Assembly (NCBI GenBank): GCA_039105265.1
Contig: JAPFFF010000175.1
Span: 1-33,764 of the forward strand
Direction of reading: 5' to 3'
Origin: Tritrichomonas musculus
Taxonomy: Eukaryota; Parabasalia; Tritrichomonadida; Tritrichomonadidae
DNA: 33,764 bases
Each line of letters starts with the position of its first letter. Within the stretch, counting starts at the first letter, position 1. The notes beneath the pieces are model-generated. The model did not search any database and was not told the origin of the DNA. It saw only the letters and a program-made list of their open reading frames with translations. Of this stretch, positions 13,621 to 27,533 are shown one piece after another. Position numbers and translations under genes: made by a program.

Positions 13621-14918
13621 CATCTGTAGTTTGCCATCTGTAGTTCGCCATCTGTAGTTCGCTATCTGTAAATCGCCATCTGTAGTTTGCCATCTGTAAA
13701 TCGTCCATCTGTAGTTCGCCATCTGTAGTTCTCCATCTGTAGTTTGCTATCTGTAGTTCGCCATCTGTAAATCGCCATCTGTAGTTCTCCATCTGTAGTT
13801 CTTCATCTGTAAATCGTCCATCTGTAGTTCGCTATCTGTAGTTTGCCATCTGTAAATCGTCCATCTGTGGTTCGCTATCTGTAGTTCTCCATCTGTAGTT
13901 TGCCATCTGTAGTTTGCCATCTGTAGTTCGCTATCTGTAAATCGTCCATCTGTGGTTCGCTATCTGTAAATCGTCCATCTGTAGTTCGCTATCTGTAGTT
14001 CTCCATCTGTAGTTTGCTATCTGTAGTTCGCCATCTGTAAATCGCCATCTGTAGTTCGCTATCTGTAGTTTGCTATCTGTAGTTCTCCATCTGTAGTTCG
14101 CTATCTGTAGTTCTCCATCTGTAGTTTGCTATCTGTAGTTCGCCATCTGTAAATCGCCATCTGTAGTTCGCTATCTGTAGTTCGCCATCTGTAAATCGCC
14201 ATCTGTAGTTCGCTATCTGTAGTTCTCCATCTGTAGTTTGCTATCTGTAGTTCGCTATCTGTAGTTCTCCATCTGTAGTTTGCCATCTGTAGTTCGCCAT
14301 CTGTAGTTCGCTATCTGTAAATCGCCATCTGTAGTTTGCCATCTGTAAATCGTCCATCTGTAGTTCGCCATCTGTAGTTCTCCATCTGTAGTTTGCTATC
14401 TGTAGTTCGCCATCTGTAAATCGCCATCTGTAGTTCTCCATCTGTAGTTCTTCATCTGTAAATCGTCCATCTGTAGTTCGCTATCTGTAGTTTGCCATCT
14501 GTAAATCGTCCATCTGTGGTTCGCTATCTGTAGTTCTCCATCTGTAGTTTGCCATCTGTAGTTTGCCATCTGTAGTTCGCTATCTGTAAATCGTCCATCT
14601 GTGGTTCGCTATCTGTAAATCGTCCATCTGTAGTTCGCTATCTGTAGTTCTCCATCTGTAGTTTGCTATCTGTAGTTCGCCATCTGTAAATCGCCATCTG
14701 TAGTTCGCTATCTGTAGTTTGCTATCTGTAGTTCTCCATCTGTAGTTCGCTATCTGTAGTTCTCCATCTGTAGTTTGCTATCTGTAGTTCGCCATCTGTA
14801 AATCGCCATCTGTAGTTCGCTATCTGTAGTTCGCCATCTGTAAATCGCCATCTGTAGTTCGCTATCTGTAGTTCTCCATCTGTAGTTTGCTATCTGTAGT
14901 TCGCTATCTGTAGTTCTC
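13621..14918. repeat. Adjacent tandem duplication with a 649-bp period
   Basis: The unit order from about 13621 to 14269 is repeated directly by 14270 to 14918 at a displacement of 649 bp, compared at several points (for example 13801/14450, 13861/14510, 14041/14690). The match breaks at about 14281/14930, where a GCC-joined unit stands against a GCT-joined unit. Adjacency suggests a recent unequal exchange. Confidence 0.75.
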
Positions 14919-17302
14919 CATCTGTAGTTTGCTATCTGTAGTTCTCCATCTGTAGTTTGCTATCTGTAGTTCGCCATCTGTAAATCGTCCATCTGTAGTT
15001 TGCCATCTGTAAATCGTCCATCTGTAGTTCGCTATCTGTAGTTCTCCATCTGTAGTTTGCTATCTGTAGTTCTCCATCTGTAGTTTGCTATCTGTAAATC
15101 GCCATCTGTAAATCGTCCATCTGTAGTTTGCCATCTGTAAATCGTCCATCTGTAGTTTGCCATCTGTAAATCGTCCATCTGTAGTTCGCTATCTGTAGTT
15201 CTCCATCTGTAGTTCGCTATCTGTAGTTCGCTATCTGTAAATCGCCATCTGTAGTTCTCCATCTGTAGTTTGCTATCTGTAAATCGTCCATCTGTAGTTC
15301 TCCATCTGTAGTTTGCCATCTGTAAATCGTCCATCTGTAGTTTGCCATCTGTAAATCGTCCATCTGTAGTTCGCTATCTGTAGTTCTCCATCTGTAGTTC
15401 GCTATCTGTAGTTCTCCATCTGTAGTTCGCTATCTGTAATTCGCTATCTGTAAATCGCCATCTGTAGTTCTCCATCTGTAGTTTGCTATCTGTAAATCGT
15501 CCATCTGTAGTTCTCCATCTGTAGTTTGCCATCTGTAAATCGTCCATCTGTAGTTCGCTATCTTTAGTTTGCCATCTGTAAATCGTCCATCTGTAGTTCT
15601 CCATCTGTAGTTTGCTATCTGTAGTTCGCCATCTGTAAATCGTCCATCTGTAGTTTGCCATCTGTAAATCGTCCATCTGTGGTTCGCTATCTGTAGTTCT
15701 CCATCTGTAGTTCTCCATCTGTAGTTCGCTATCTGTAGTTCGCTATCTGTAAATCGCCATCTGTAGTTCTCCATCTGTAGTTTGCCATCTGTAAATCGTC
15801 CATCTGTAGTTCTCCATCTGTAGTTTGCCATCTGTAAATCGTCCATCTGTGGTTCGCTATCTGTAGTTCTCCATCTGTAGTTCTCCATCTGTAGTTCTCC
15901 ATCTGTAGTTCGCTATCTGTAGTTCGCTATCTGTAAATCGCCATCTGTAGTTCTCCATCTGTAGTTTGCCATCTGTAAATCGTCCATCTGTAGTTCTCCA
16001 TCTGTAGTTTGCCATCTGTAAATCGTCCATCTGTAGTTCTCCATCTGTAGTTTGCCATCTGTAAATCGTCCATCTGTAGTTCTCCATCTGTAGTTTGCCA
16101 TCTGTAAATCGTCCATCTGTAGTTCTCCATCTGTAGTTTGCCATCTGTAAATCGTCCATCTGTGGTTCGCTATCTGTAGTTTGCCATCTGTAAATCGTCC
16201 ATCTTTGGTTCGCTATCTGTAGTCCTCCATCTGTAGTTTGCCATCTGTAGTTCGCCATCTGTAAATCGCCATCTGTAAATCGTCCATCTGTAGTCCTCCA
16301 TCTGTAGTTTGTTATCTGTAGTTCGCCATCTGTAAATCGCCATCTGTAGTTCTCCATCTGTAGTTCTTCATCTGTAAATCGTCCATCTGTGGTTCGCTAT
16401 CTGTAGTTCTCCATCTGTAGTTTGCCATCTGTAGTTCGCTATCAATAAATCGCCATCTGTAAATCGTCCATCTGTAGTTTGCCATCTGTAAATCGTCCAT
16501 CTGTAGTTCGCTATCTGTAGTTCTCCATCTGTAGTTAGCTATCTGTAAATCGCCATCTGTAGTTCGCTATCTGTAGTTCTCCATCTGTAGTTTGCCATCT
16601 GTAGTTCGCTATCTGTAGTTCGCCATCTGTAGTTCTCCATCTGTAGTTCTTCATCTGTAAATCGTCCATCTGTGGTTCGCTATCTGTAGTTCTCCATCTG
16701 TAGTTTGCCATCTGTAGTTCGCCATCTGTAGTTCGCTATCTGTAAATCGCCATCTGTAGTTTGCCATCTGTAAATCGTCCATCTGTAGTTCGCCATCTGT
16801 AGTTCTCCATCTGTAGTTTGCTATCTGTAGTTCGCCATCTGTAAATCGCCATCTGTAGTTCTCCATCTGTAGTTCTTCATCTGTAAATCGTCCATCTGTA
16901 GTTCGCTATCTGTAGTTTGCCATCTGTAAATCGTCCATCTGTGGTTCGCTATCTGTAGTTCTCCATCTGTAGTTTGCCATCTGTAGTTTGCCATCTGTAG
17001 TTCGCTATCTGTAAATCGTCCATCTGTGGTTCGCTATCTGTAAATCGTCCATCTGTAGTTCGCTATCTGTAGTTCTCCATCTGTAGTTTGCTATCTGTAG
17101 TTCGCCATCTGTAAATCGCCATCTGTAGTTCGCTATCTGTAGTTCTCCATCTGTAGTTTGCTATCTGTAGTTCGCTATCTGTAGTTCTCCATCTGTAGTT
17201 TGCTATCTGTAGTTCTCCATCTGTAGTTTGCTATCTGTAGTTCGCCATCTGTAAATCGTCCATCTGTAGTTTGCCATCTGTAAATCGTCCATCTGTAGTT
17301 CG

Positions 17303-19883
17303 CTATCTGTAGTTCTCCATCTGTAGTTTGCTATCTGTAGTTCTCCATCTGTAGTTTGCTATCTGTAAATCGCCATCTGTAAATCGTCCATCTGTAGTTT
17401 GCCATCTGTAAATCGTCCATCTGTAGTTTGCCATCTGTAAATCGTCCATCTGTAGTTCGCTATCTGTAGTTCTCCATCTGTAGTTCGCTATCTGTAGTTC
17501 TCCATCTGTAGTTCTCCATCTGTAGTTTGCCATCTGTAAATCGTCCATCTGTAGTTTGCCATCTGTAAATCGTCCATCTGTAGTTCGCTATCTGTAGTTC
17601 TCCATCTGTAGTTCGCTATCTGTAGTTCTCCATCTGTAGTTCGCTATCTGTAATTCGCTATCTGTAAATCGCCATCTGTAGTTCTCCATCTGTAGTTTGC
17701 TATCTGTAAATCGTCCATCTGTAGTTCTCCATCTGTAGTTTGCCATCTGTAAATCGTCCATCTGTAGTTCGCTATCTTTAGTTTGCCATCTGTAAATCGT
17801 CCATCTGTAGTTCTCCATCTGTAGTTTGCTATCTGTAGTTCGCCATCTGTAAATCGTCCATCTGTAGTTTGCCATCTGTAAATCGTCCATCTGTGGTTCG
17901 CTATCTGTAGTTCTCCATCTGTAGTTCTCCATCTGTAGTTCGCTATCTGTAGTTCGCTATCTGTAAATCGCCATCTGTAGTTCTCCATCTGTAGTTTGCC
18001 ATCTGTAAATCGTCCATCTGTAGTTCTCCATCTGTAGTTTGCCATCTGTAAATCGTCCATCTGTAGTTCTCCATCTGTAGTTTGCCATCTGTAAATCGTC
18101 CATCTGTAGTTCTCCATCTGTAGTTCTTCATCTGTAAATCGTCCATCTGTGGTTCGCTATCTGTAGTTCTTCATCTGTAAATCGTCCATCTTTGGTTCGC
18201 TATCTGTAGTCCTCCATCTGTAGTTTGCCATCTGTAGTTCGCCATCTGTAAATCGCCATCTGTAAATCGTCCATCTGTAGTTTGCCATCTGTAAATCGTC
18301 CATCTGTAGTTCTCCATCTGTAGTTTGCTATCTGTAGTTCGCCATCTGTAAATCGCCATCTGTAAATTGTCCATTTGTAAATCGTCCATCTGTAGTTCGC
18401 TATCTGTAGTTCTCCATCTGTAGTTTGCTATCTGTAGTTCGCCATCTGTAGTTCTCCATCTGTAGTTCTCCATCTGTAGTTTGCTATCTGTAGTTCGCCA
18501 TCTGTAAATCGTCCATCTGTAGTTTGCCATCTGTAAATCGTCCATCTGTGGTTCGCTATCTGTAGTTCTCCATCTGTAGTTCTCCATCTGTAGTTCGCTA
18601 TCTGTAAATCGCCATCTGTAGTTCTCCATCTGTAGTTTGCCATCTGTAAATCGTCCATCTGTAGTTTGCCATCTGTAAATCGTCCATCTGTGGTTCGCTA
18701 TCTGTAGTTCTCCATCTGTAGTTCTCCATCTGTAGTTCGCTATCTGTAGTTCGCTATCTGTAAATCGCCATCTGTAGTTCTCCATCTGTAGTTTGCCATC
18801 TGTAAATCGTCCATCTGTAGTTCTCCATCTGTAGTTTGCCATCTGTAAATCGTCCATCTGTAGTTCGCTATCTGTAGTTTGCCATCTGTAAATCGTCCAT
18901 CTGTAGTTCTCCATCTGTAGTTCTTCATCTGTAAATCGTCCATCTGTGGTTCGCTATCTGTAGTTTGCCATCTGTAAATCGTCCATCTTTGGTTCGCTAT
19001 CTGTAGTCCTCCATCTGTAGTTTGCCATCTGTAGTTCGCCATCTGTAAATCGCCATCTGTAAATCGTCCATCTGTAGTCCTCCATCTGTAGTTTGCCATC
19101 TGTAGTTCGCCATCTGTAAATCGCCATCTGTAAATCGTCCATCTGTAGTTTGCCATCTGTAAATCGTCCATCTGTAGTTCGCTATCTGTAGTTCGCTATC
19201 TGTAAATCGCCATCTGTAGTTCTCCATCTGTAGTTTGCCATCTGTAAATCGTCCATCTGTAGTTTGCCATCTGTAAATCGTCCATCTGTGGTTCGCTATC
19301 TGTAGTTCTCCATCTGTAGTTCTCCATCTGTAGTTCGCTATCTGTAGTTCGCTATCTGTAAATCGCCATCTGTAGTTCTCCATCTGTAGTTTGCCATCTG
19401 TAAATCGTCCATCTGTAGTTCTCCATCTGTAGTTTGCCATCTGTAAATCGTCCATCTGTAGTTCTCCATCTGTAGTTTGCCATCTGTAAATCGTCCATCT
19501 GTAGTTCTCCATCTGTAGTTCTTCATCTGTAAATCGTCCATCTGTGGTTCGCTATCTGTAGTTCTTCATCTGTAAATCGTCCATCTTTGGTTCGCTATCT
19601 GTAGTCCTCCATCTGTAGTTTGCCATCTGTAGTTCGCCATCTGTAAATCGCCATCTGTAAATCGTCCATCTGTAGTTTGCCATCTGTAAATCGTCCATCT
19701 GTAGTTCGCTATCTGTAGTTCGCTATCTGTAAATCGCCATCTGTAGTTCTCCATCTGTAGTTTGCCATCTGTAAATCGTCCATCTGTAGTTCTCCATCTG
19801 TAGTTTGCCATCTGTAAATCGTCCATCTGTAGTTCGCTATCTGTAGTTTGCCATCTGTAAATCGTCCATCTGTAGTTCTCCAT
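17303..19883. repeat. Higher-order segment, second copy of the 14,517-bp displaced duplication
   Basis: This is the partner of 2786-5366, with the same succession of unit variants. A part of it (18740-19883) recurs a third time at 24338-25481 with a constant displacement of 5,598 bp, so the copy has itself been duplicated. Confidence 0.85.
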
Positions 19884-22800
19884 CTGTAGTTCTTCATCTG
19901 TAAATCGTCCATCTGTGGTTCGCTATCTGTAGTTTGCCATCTGTAAATCGTCCATCTTTGGTTCGCTATCTGTAGTCCTCCATCTGTAGTTTGCCATCTG
20001 TAGTTCGCCATCTGTAAATCGCCATCTGTAAATCGTCCATCTGTAGTTTGCCATCTGTAAATCGTCCATCTGTAGTTCGCTATCTGTAGTTCGCTATCTG
20101 TAAATCGCCATCTGTAGTTCTCCATCTGTAGTTTGCCATCTGTAAATCGTCCATCTGTAGTTCGCCATCTGTAGTTCTCCATCTGTAGTTCTCCATCTGT
20201 AGTTTGCTATCTGTAGTTCGCCATCTGTAAATCGTCCATCTGTAGTTTGCCATCTGTAAATCGTCCATCTGTGGTTCGCTATCTGTAGTTCTCCATCTGT
20301 AGTTCTCCATCTGTAGTTCGCTATCTGTAAATCGCCATCTGTAGTTCTCCATCTGTAGTTTGCCATCTGTAAATCGTCCATCTGTAGTTTGCCATCTGTA
20401 AATCGTCCATCTGTGGTTCGCTATCTGTAGTTCTCCATCTGTAGTTCTCCATCTGTAGTTCGCTATCTGTAGTTCGCTATCTGTAAATCGCCATCTGTAG
20501 TTCTCCATCTGTAGTTTGCCATCTGTAAATCGTCCATCTGTAGTTCTCCATCTGTAGTTTGCCATCTGTAAATCGTCCATCTGTAGTTCGCTATCTGTAG
20601 TTTGCCATCTGTAAATCGTCCATCTGTAGTTCTCCATCTGTAGTTCTTCATCTGTAAATCGTCCATCTGTGGTTCGCTATCTGTAGTTTGCCATCTGTAA
20701 ATCGTCCATCTTTGGTTCGCTATCTGTAGTCCTCCATCTGTAGTTTGCCATCTGTAGTTCGCCATCTGTAAATCGCCATCTGTAGTTTGCCATCTGTAAA
20801 TCGTCCATCTGTAGTTTGCCATCTGTAAATCGTCCATCTGTGGTTCGCTATCTGTAGTTCTCCATCTGTAGTTCTCCATCTGTAGTTCGCTATCTGTAGT
20901 TCGCTATCTGTAAATCGCCATCTGTAGTTCTCCATCTGTAGTTTGCCATCTGTAAATCGTCCATCTGTAGTTCTCCATCTGTAGTTTGCCATCTGTAAAT
21001 CGTCCATCTGTAGTTCTCCATCTGTAGTTTGCCATCTGTAAATCGTCCATCTGTGGTTCGCTATCTGTAGTTCTCCATCTGTAGTTCGCTATCTGTAAAT
21101 CGCCATCTGTAGTTCTCCATCTGTAGTTTGCCATCTGTAAATCGTCCATCTGTGGTTCGCTATCTGTAGTTCTCCATCTGTAGTTCTCCATCTGTAGTTC
21201 GCTATCTGTAGTTCGCTATCTGTAAATCGCCATCTGTAGTTCTCCATCTGTAGTTTGCCATCTGTAAATCGTCCATCTGTAGTTCTCCATCTGTAGTTTG
21301 CCATCTGTAAATCGTCCATCTGTAGTTCTCCATCTGTAGTTTGCCATCTGTAAATCGTCCATCTGTGGTTCGCTATCTGTAGTTCTCCATCTGTAGTTCG
21401 CTATCTGTAAATCGCCATCTGTAGTTCTCCATCTGTAGTTTGCCATCTGTAAATCGTCCATCTGTAGTTTGCCATCTGTAAATCGTCCATCTGTGGTTCG
21501 CTATCTGTAGTTCTCCATCTGTAGTTCTCCATCTGTAGTTCGCTATCTGTAGTTCGCTATCTGTAAATCGCCATCTGTAGTTCTCCATCTGTAGTTTGCC
21601 ATCTGTAAATCGTCCATCTGTAGTTCTCCATCTGTAGTTTGCCATCTGTAAATCGTCCATCTGTAGTTCTCCATCTGTAGTTTGCCATCTGTAAATCGTC
21701 CATCTGTAGTTCTCCATCTGTAGTTCTTCATCTGTAAATCGTCCATCTGTGGTTCGCTATCTGTAGTTCTTCATCTGTAAATCGTCCATCTTTGGTTCGC
21801 TATCTGTAGTCCTCCATCTGTAGTTTGCCATCTGTAGTTCGCCATCTGTAAATCGCCATCTGTAAATCGTCCATCTGTAGTTTGCCATCTGTAAATCGTC
21901 CATCTGTAGTTCGCTATCTGTAGTTCGCTATCTGTAAATCGCCATCTGTAGTTCTCCATCTGTAGTTTGCCATCTGTAAATCGTCCATCTGTAGTTCTCC
22001 ATCTGTAGTTTGCCATCTGTAAATCGTCCATCTGTAGTTCGCTATCTGTAGTTTGCCATCTGTAAATCGTCCATCTGTAGTTCTCCATCTGTAGTTCTTC
22101 ATCTGTAAATCGTCCATCTGTGGTTCGCTATCTGTAGTTTGCCATCTGTAAATCGTCCATCTTTGGTTCGCTATCTGTAGTCCTCCATCTGTAGTTTGCC
22201 ATCTGTAGTTCGCCATCTGTAAATCGCCATCTGTAAATCGTCCATCTGTAGTTTGCCATCTGTAAATCGTCCATCTGTAGTTCTCCATCTGTGGTTCGCT
22301 ATCTGTAGTTTGCCATCTGTAAATCGTCCATCTTTGGTTCGCTATCTGTAGTCCTCCATCTGTAGTTTGCCATCTGTAGTTCGCCATCTGTAAATCGCCA
22401 TCTGTAAATCGTCCATCTGTAGTTTGCCATCTGTAAATCGTCCATCTGTAGTTCGCCATCTGTAAATCGCCATCTGTAAATCGTCCATCTGTAGTTCGCT
22501 ATCTGTAGTTCGCTATCTGTAAATCGCCATCTGTAGTTCTCCATCTGTAGTTTGCCATCTGTAAATCGTCCATCTGTAGTTTGCCATCTGTAAATCGTCC
22601 ATCTGTAGTTCGCTATCTGTAGTTTGCCATCTGTAAATCGTCCATCTGTAGTTCTCCATCTGTAGTTCTTCATCTGTAAATCGTCCATCTGTAGTTCGCT
22701 ATCTGTAGTTCTCCATCTGTAGTTTGCCATCTGTAAATCGTCCATCTGTAGTTCTCCATCTGTAGTTCTTCATCTGTAAATCGTCCATCTGTAGTTCGCT

Positions 22801-24337
22801 ATCTGTAGTCCTCCATCTGTAGTTTGCCATCTGTAGTTCGCCATCTGTAAATCGCCATCTGTAAATCATCCATCTGTAGTTTGCCATCTGTAAATCGTCC
22901 ATCTGTAGTTCGCTATCTGTAGTTCGCTATCTGTAAATCGCCATCTGTAGTTCTCCATCTGTAGTTTGCCATCTGTAAATCGTCCATCTGTAGTTCTCCA
23001 TCTGTAGTTTGCCATCTGTAAATCGTCCATCTGTAGTTCTCCATCTGTAGTTTGCCATCTGTAAATCGTCCATCTGTAGTTCGCTATCTGTAGTTTGCCA
23101 TCTGTAAATCGTCCATCTGTAGTTCTCCATCTGTAGTTCTTCATCTGTAAATCGTCCATCTGTGGTTCGCTATCTGTAGTTTGCCATCTGTAAATCGTCC
23201 ATCTTTGGTTCGCTATCTGTAGTCCTCCATCTGTAGTTTGCCATCTGTAGTTCGCCATCTGTAAATCGCCATCTGTAAATCGTCCATCTGTAGTTTGCCA
23301 TCTGTAAATCGTCCATCTGTAGTTCGCTATCTGTAGTTCGCTATCTGTAAATCGCCATCTGTAGTTCTCCATCTGTAGTTTGCCATCTGTAAATCGTCCA
23401 TCTGTAGTTTGCCATCTGTAAATCGTCCATCTGTAGTTCGCTATCTGTAGTTTGCCATCTGTAAATCGTCCATCTGTAGTTCTCCATCTGTAGTTCTTCA
23501 TCTGTAAATCGTCCATCTGTAGTTCGCTATCTGTAGTTCTCCATCTGTAGTTTGCCATCTGTAAATCGTCCATCTGTAGTTCTCCATCTGTAGTTCTCCA
23601 TCTGTAGTTCGCTATCTGTAGTTCGCTATCTGTAAATCGCCATCTGTAGTTCTCCATCTGTAGTTTGCCATCTGTAAATCGTCCATCTGTAGTTCTCCAT
23701 CTGTAGTTTGCCATCTGTAAATCGTCCATCTGTAGTTCTCCATCTGTAGTTTGCCATCTGTAAATCGTCCATCTGTAGTTCTCCATCTGTAGTTCTTCAT
23801 CTGTAAATCGTCCATCTGTGGTTCGCTATCTGTAGTTCTTCATCTGTAAATCGTCCATCTTTGGTTCGCTATCTGTAGTCCTCCATCTGTAGTTTGCCAT
23901 CTGTAGTTCGCCATCTGTAAATCGCCATCTGTAAATCGTCCATCTGTAGTTTGCCATCTGTAAATCGTCCATCTGTAGTTCGCTATCTGTAGTTCGCTAT
24001 CTGTAAATCGCCATCTGTAGTTCTCCATCTGTAGTTTGCCATCTGTAAATCGTCCATCTGTAGTTCTCCATCTGTAGTTTGCCATCTGTAGTTCGCCATC
24101 TGTAAATCGCCATCTGTAAATCGTCCATCTGTAGTTTGCCATCTGTAAATCGTCCATCTGTAGTTCGCTATCTGTAGTTCGCTATCTGTAAATCGCCATC
24201 TGTAGTCCTCCATCTGTAGTTTGCCATCTGTAGTTTGCCATCTGTAAATCGTCCATCTGTAGTTTGCCATCTGTAAATCGTCCATCTGTGGTTCGCTATC
24301 TGTAGTTCTCCATCTGTAGTTCTCCATCTGTAGTTCG

Positions 24338-25481
24338 CTATCTGTAGTTCGCTATCTGTAAATCGCCATCTGTAGTTCTCCATCTGTAGTTTGCCATCTG
24401 TAAATCGTCCATCTGTAGTTCTCCATCTGTAGTTTGCCATCTGTAAATCGTCCATCTGTAGTTCGCTATCTGTAGTTTGCCATCTGTAAATCGTCCATCT
24501 GTAGTTCTCCATCTGTAGTTCTTCATCTGTAAATCGTCCATCTGTGGTTCGCTATCTGTAGTTTGCCATCTGTAAATCGTCCATCTTTGGTTCGCTATCT
24601 GTAGTCCTCCATCTGTAGTTTGCCATCTGTAGTTCGCCATCTGTAAATCGCCATCTGTAAATCGTCCATCTGTAGTCCTCCATCTGTAGTTTGCCATCTG
24701 TAGTTCGCCATCTGTAAATCGCCATCTGTAAATCGTCCATCTGTAGTTTGCCATCTGTAAATCGTCCATCTGTAGTTCGCTATCTGTAGTTCGCTATCTG
24801 TAAATCGCCATCTGTAGTTCTCCATCTGTAGTTTGCCATCTGTAAATCGTCCATCTGTAGTTTGCCATCTGTAAATCGTCCATCTGTGGTTCGCTATCTG
24901 TAGTTCTCCATCTGTAGTTCTCCATCTGTAGTTCGCTATCTGTAGTTCGCTATCTGTAAATCGCCATCTGTAGTTCTCCATCTGTAGTTTGCCATCTGTA
25001 AATCGTCCATCTGTAGTTCTCCATCTGTAGTTTGCCATCTGTAAATCGTCCATCTGTAGTTCTCCATCTGTAGTTTGCCATCTGTAAATCGTCCATCTGT
25101 AGTTCTCCATCTGTAGTTCTTCATCTGTAAATCGTCCATCTGTGGTTCGCTATCTGTAGTTCTTCATCTGTAAATCGTCCATCTTTGGTTCGCTATCTGT
25201 AGTCCTCCATCTGTAGTTTGCCATCTGTAGTTCGCCATCTGTAAATCGCCATCTGTAAATCGTCCATCTGTAGTTTGCCATCTGTAAATCGTCCATCTGT
25301 AGTTCGCTATCTGTAGTTCGCTATCTGTAAATCGCCATCTGTAGTTCTCCATCTGTAGTTTGCCATCTGTAAATCGTCCATCTGTAGTTCTCCATCTGTA
25401 GTTTGCCATCTGTAAATCGTCCATCTGTAGTTCGCTATCTGTAGTTTGCCATCTGTAAATCGTCCATCTGTAGTTCTCCAT
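24338..25481. repeat. Third copy of part of the higher-order segment
   Basis: The unit order matches 18740-19883 at a constant 5,598 bp displacement (landmarks 18740/24338, 18954/24552, 18997/24595, 19338/24936, 19566/25164). Through that copy it also matches 4223-5366. Confidence 0.8.
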
Positions 25482-26791
25482 CTGTAGTTCTTCATCTGTA
25501 AATCGTCCATCTGTGGTTCGCTATCTGTAGTTTGCCATCTGTAAATCGTCCATCTTTGGTTCGCTATCTGTAGTCCTCCATCTGTAGTTTGCCATCTGTA
25601 GTTCGCCATCTGTAAATCGCCATCTGTAAATCGTCCATCTGTAGTTTGCCATCTGTAAATCGTCCATCTGTAGTTCGCTATCTGTAGTTCGCTATCTGTA
25701 AATCGCCATCTGTAGTTCTCCATCTGTAGTTTGCCATCTGTAAATCGTCCATCTGTAGTTTGCCATCTGTAAATCGTCCATCTGTAGTTCGCTATCTGTA
25801 GTTTGCCATCTGTAAATCGTCCATCTGTAGTTCTCCATCTGTAGTTCTTCATCTGTAAATCGTCCATCTGTAGTTCGCTATCTGTAGTTCTCCATCTGTA
25901 GTTTGCCATCTGTAAATCGTCCATCTGTAGTTCTCCATCTGTAGTTCTTCATCTGTAAATCGTCCATCTGTAGTTCGCTATCTGTAGTCCTCCATCTGTA
26001 GTTTGCCATCTGTAGTTCGCCATCTGTAAATCGCCATCTGTAAATCGTCCATCTGTAGTTTGCCATCTGTAAATCGTCCATCTGTAGTTCGCTATCTGTA
26101 GTTCGCTATCTGTAAATCGCCATCTGTAGTTCTCCATCTGTAGTTTGCCATCTGTAAATCGTCCATCTGTAGTTCTCCATCTGTAGTTTGCCATCTGTAA
26201 ATCGTCCATCTGTAGTTCTCCATCTGTAGTTTGCCATCTGTAAATCGTCCATCTGTAGTTCTCCATCTGTAGTTTGCCATCTGTAAATCGTCCATCTGTA
26301 GTTCTCCATCTGTAGTTCTTCATCTGTAAATCGTCCATCTGTGGTTCGCTATCTGTAGTTTGCCATCTGTAAATCGTCCATCTTTGGTTCGCTATCTGTA
26401 GTCCTCCATCTGTAGTTTGCCATCTGTAGTTCGCCATCTGTAAATCGCCATCTGTAAATCGTCCATCTGTAGTTTGCCATCTGTAAATCGTCCATCTGTA
26501 GTTCGCTATCTGTAGTTCGCTATCTGTAAATCGCCATCTGTAGTTCTCCATCTGTAGTTTGCCATCTGTAAATCGTCCATCTGTAGTTTGCCATCTGTAA
26601 ATCGTCCATCTGTAGTTCGCTATCTGTAGTTTGCCATCTGTAAATCGTCCATCTGTAGTTCTCCATCTGTAGTTCTTCATCTGTAAATCGTCCATCTGTA
26701 GTTCGCTATCTGTAGTTCTCCATCTGTAGTTTGCCATCTGTAAATCGTCCATCTGTAGTTCTCCATCTGTAGTTCTTCATCTGTAAATCGT

Positions 26792-27533
26792 CCATCTTTG
26801 GTTCGCTATCTGTAGTCCTCCATCTGTAGTTTGCCATCTGTAGTTCGCCATCTGTAAATCGCCATCTGTAAATCGTCCATCTGTAGTTTGCCATCTGTAA
26901 ATCGTCCATCTGTAGTTCGCTATCTGTAGTTCGCTATCTGTAAATCGCCATCTGTAGTTCTCCATCTGTAGTTTGCCATCTGTAAATCGTCCATCTGTAG
27001 TTCTCCATCTGTAGTTTGCCATCTGTAAATCGTCCATCTGTAGTTCTCCATCTGTAGTTTGCCATCTGTAAATCGTCCATCTGTAGTTCTCCATCTGTAG
27101 TTCTTCATCTGTAAATCGTCCATCTGTGGTTCGCTATCTGTAGTTCTTCATCTGTAAATCGTCCATCTTTGGTTCGCTATCTGTAGTCCTCCATCTGTAG
27201 TTTGCCATCTGTAGTTCGCCATCTGTAAATCGCCATCTGTAAATCGTCCATCTGTAGTTTGCCATCTGTAAATCGTCCATCTGTAGTTCGCTATCTGTAG
27301 TTCGCTATCTGTAAATCGCCATCTGTAGTTCTCCATCTGTAGTTTGCCATCTGTAAATCGTCCATCTGTAGTTCTCCATCTGTAGTTTGCCATCTGTAAA
27401 TCGTCCATCTGTAGTTCTCCATCTGTAGTTTGCCATCTGTAAATCGTCCATCTGTAGTTCTCCATCTGTAGTTCTTCATCTGTAAATCGTCCATCTGTGG
27501 TTCGCTATCTGTAGTTTGCCATCTGTAAATCGT
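26792..27533. repeat. Two consecutive 371-bp higher-order repeats
   Basis: The marker unit CCATCTTTGGTTCG followed by CTATCTGTAGTCCT begins at 26792, 27163 and 27534, exactly 371 bp apart, and the intervening 26 units are the same except for the last one or two. Length fits 19 units of 14 bp plus 7 of 15 bp. Further markers at 27889 and about 28228 show shorter, edited relatives of the same module, so this part of the array is the most regular. Confidence 0.8.
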
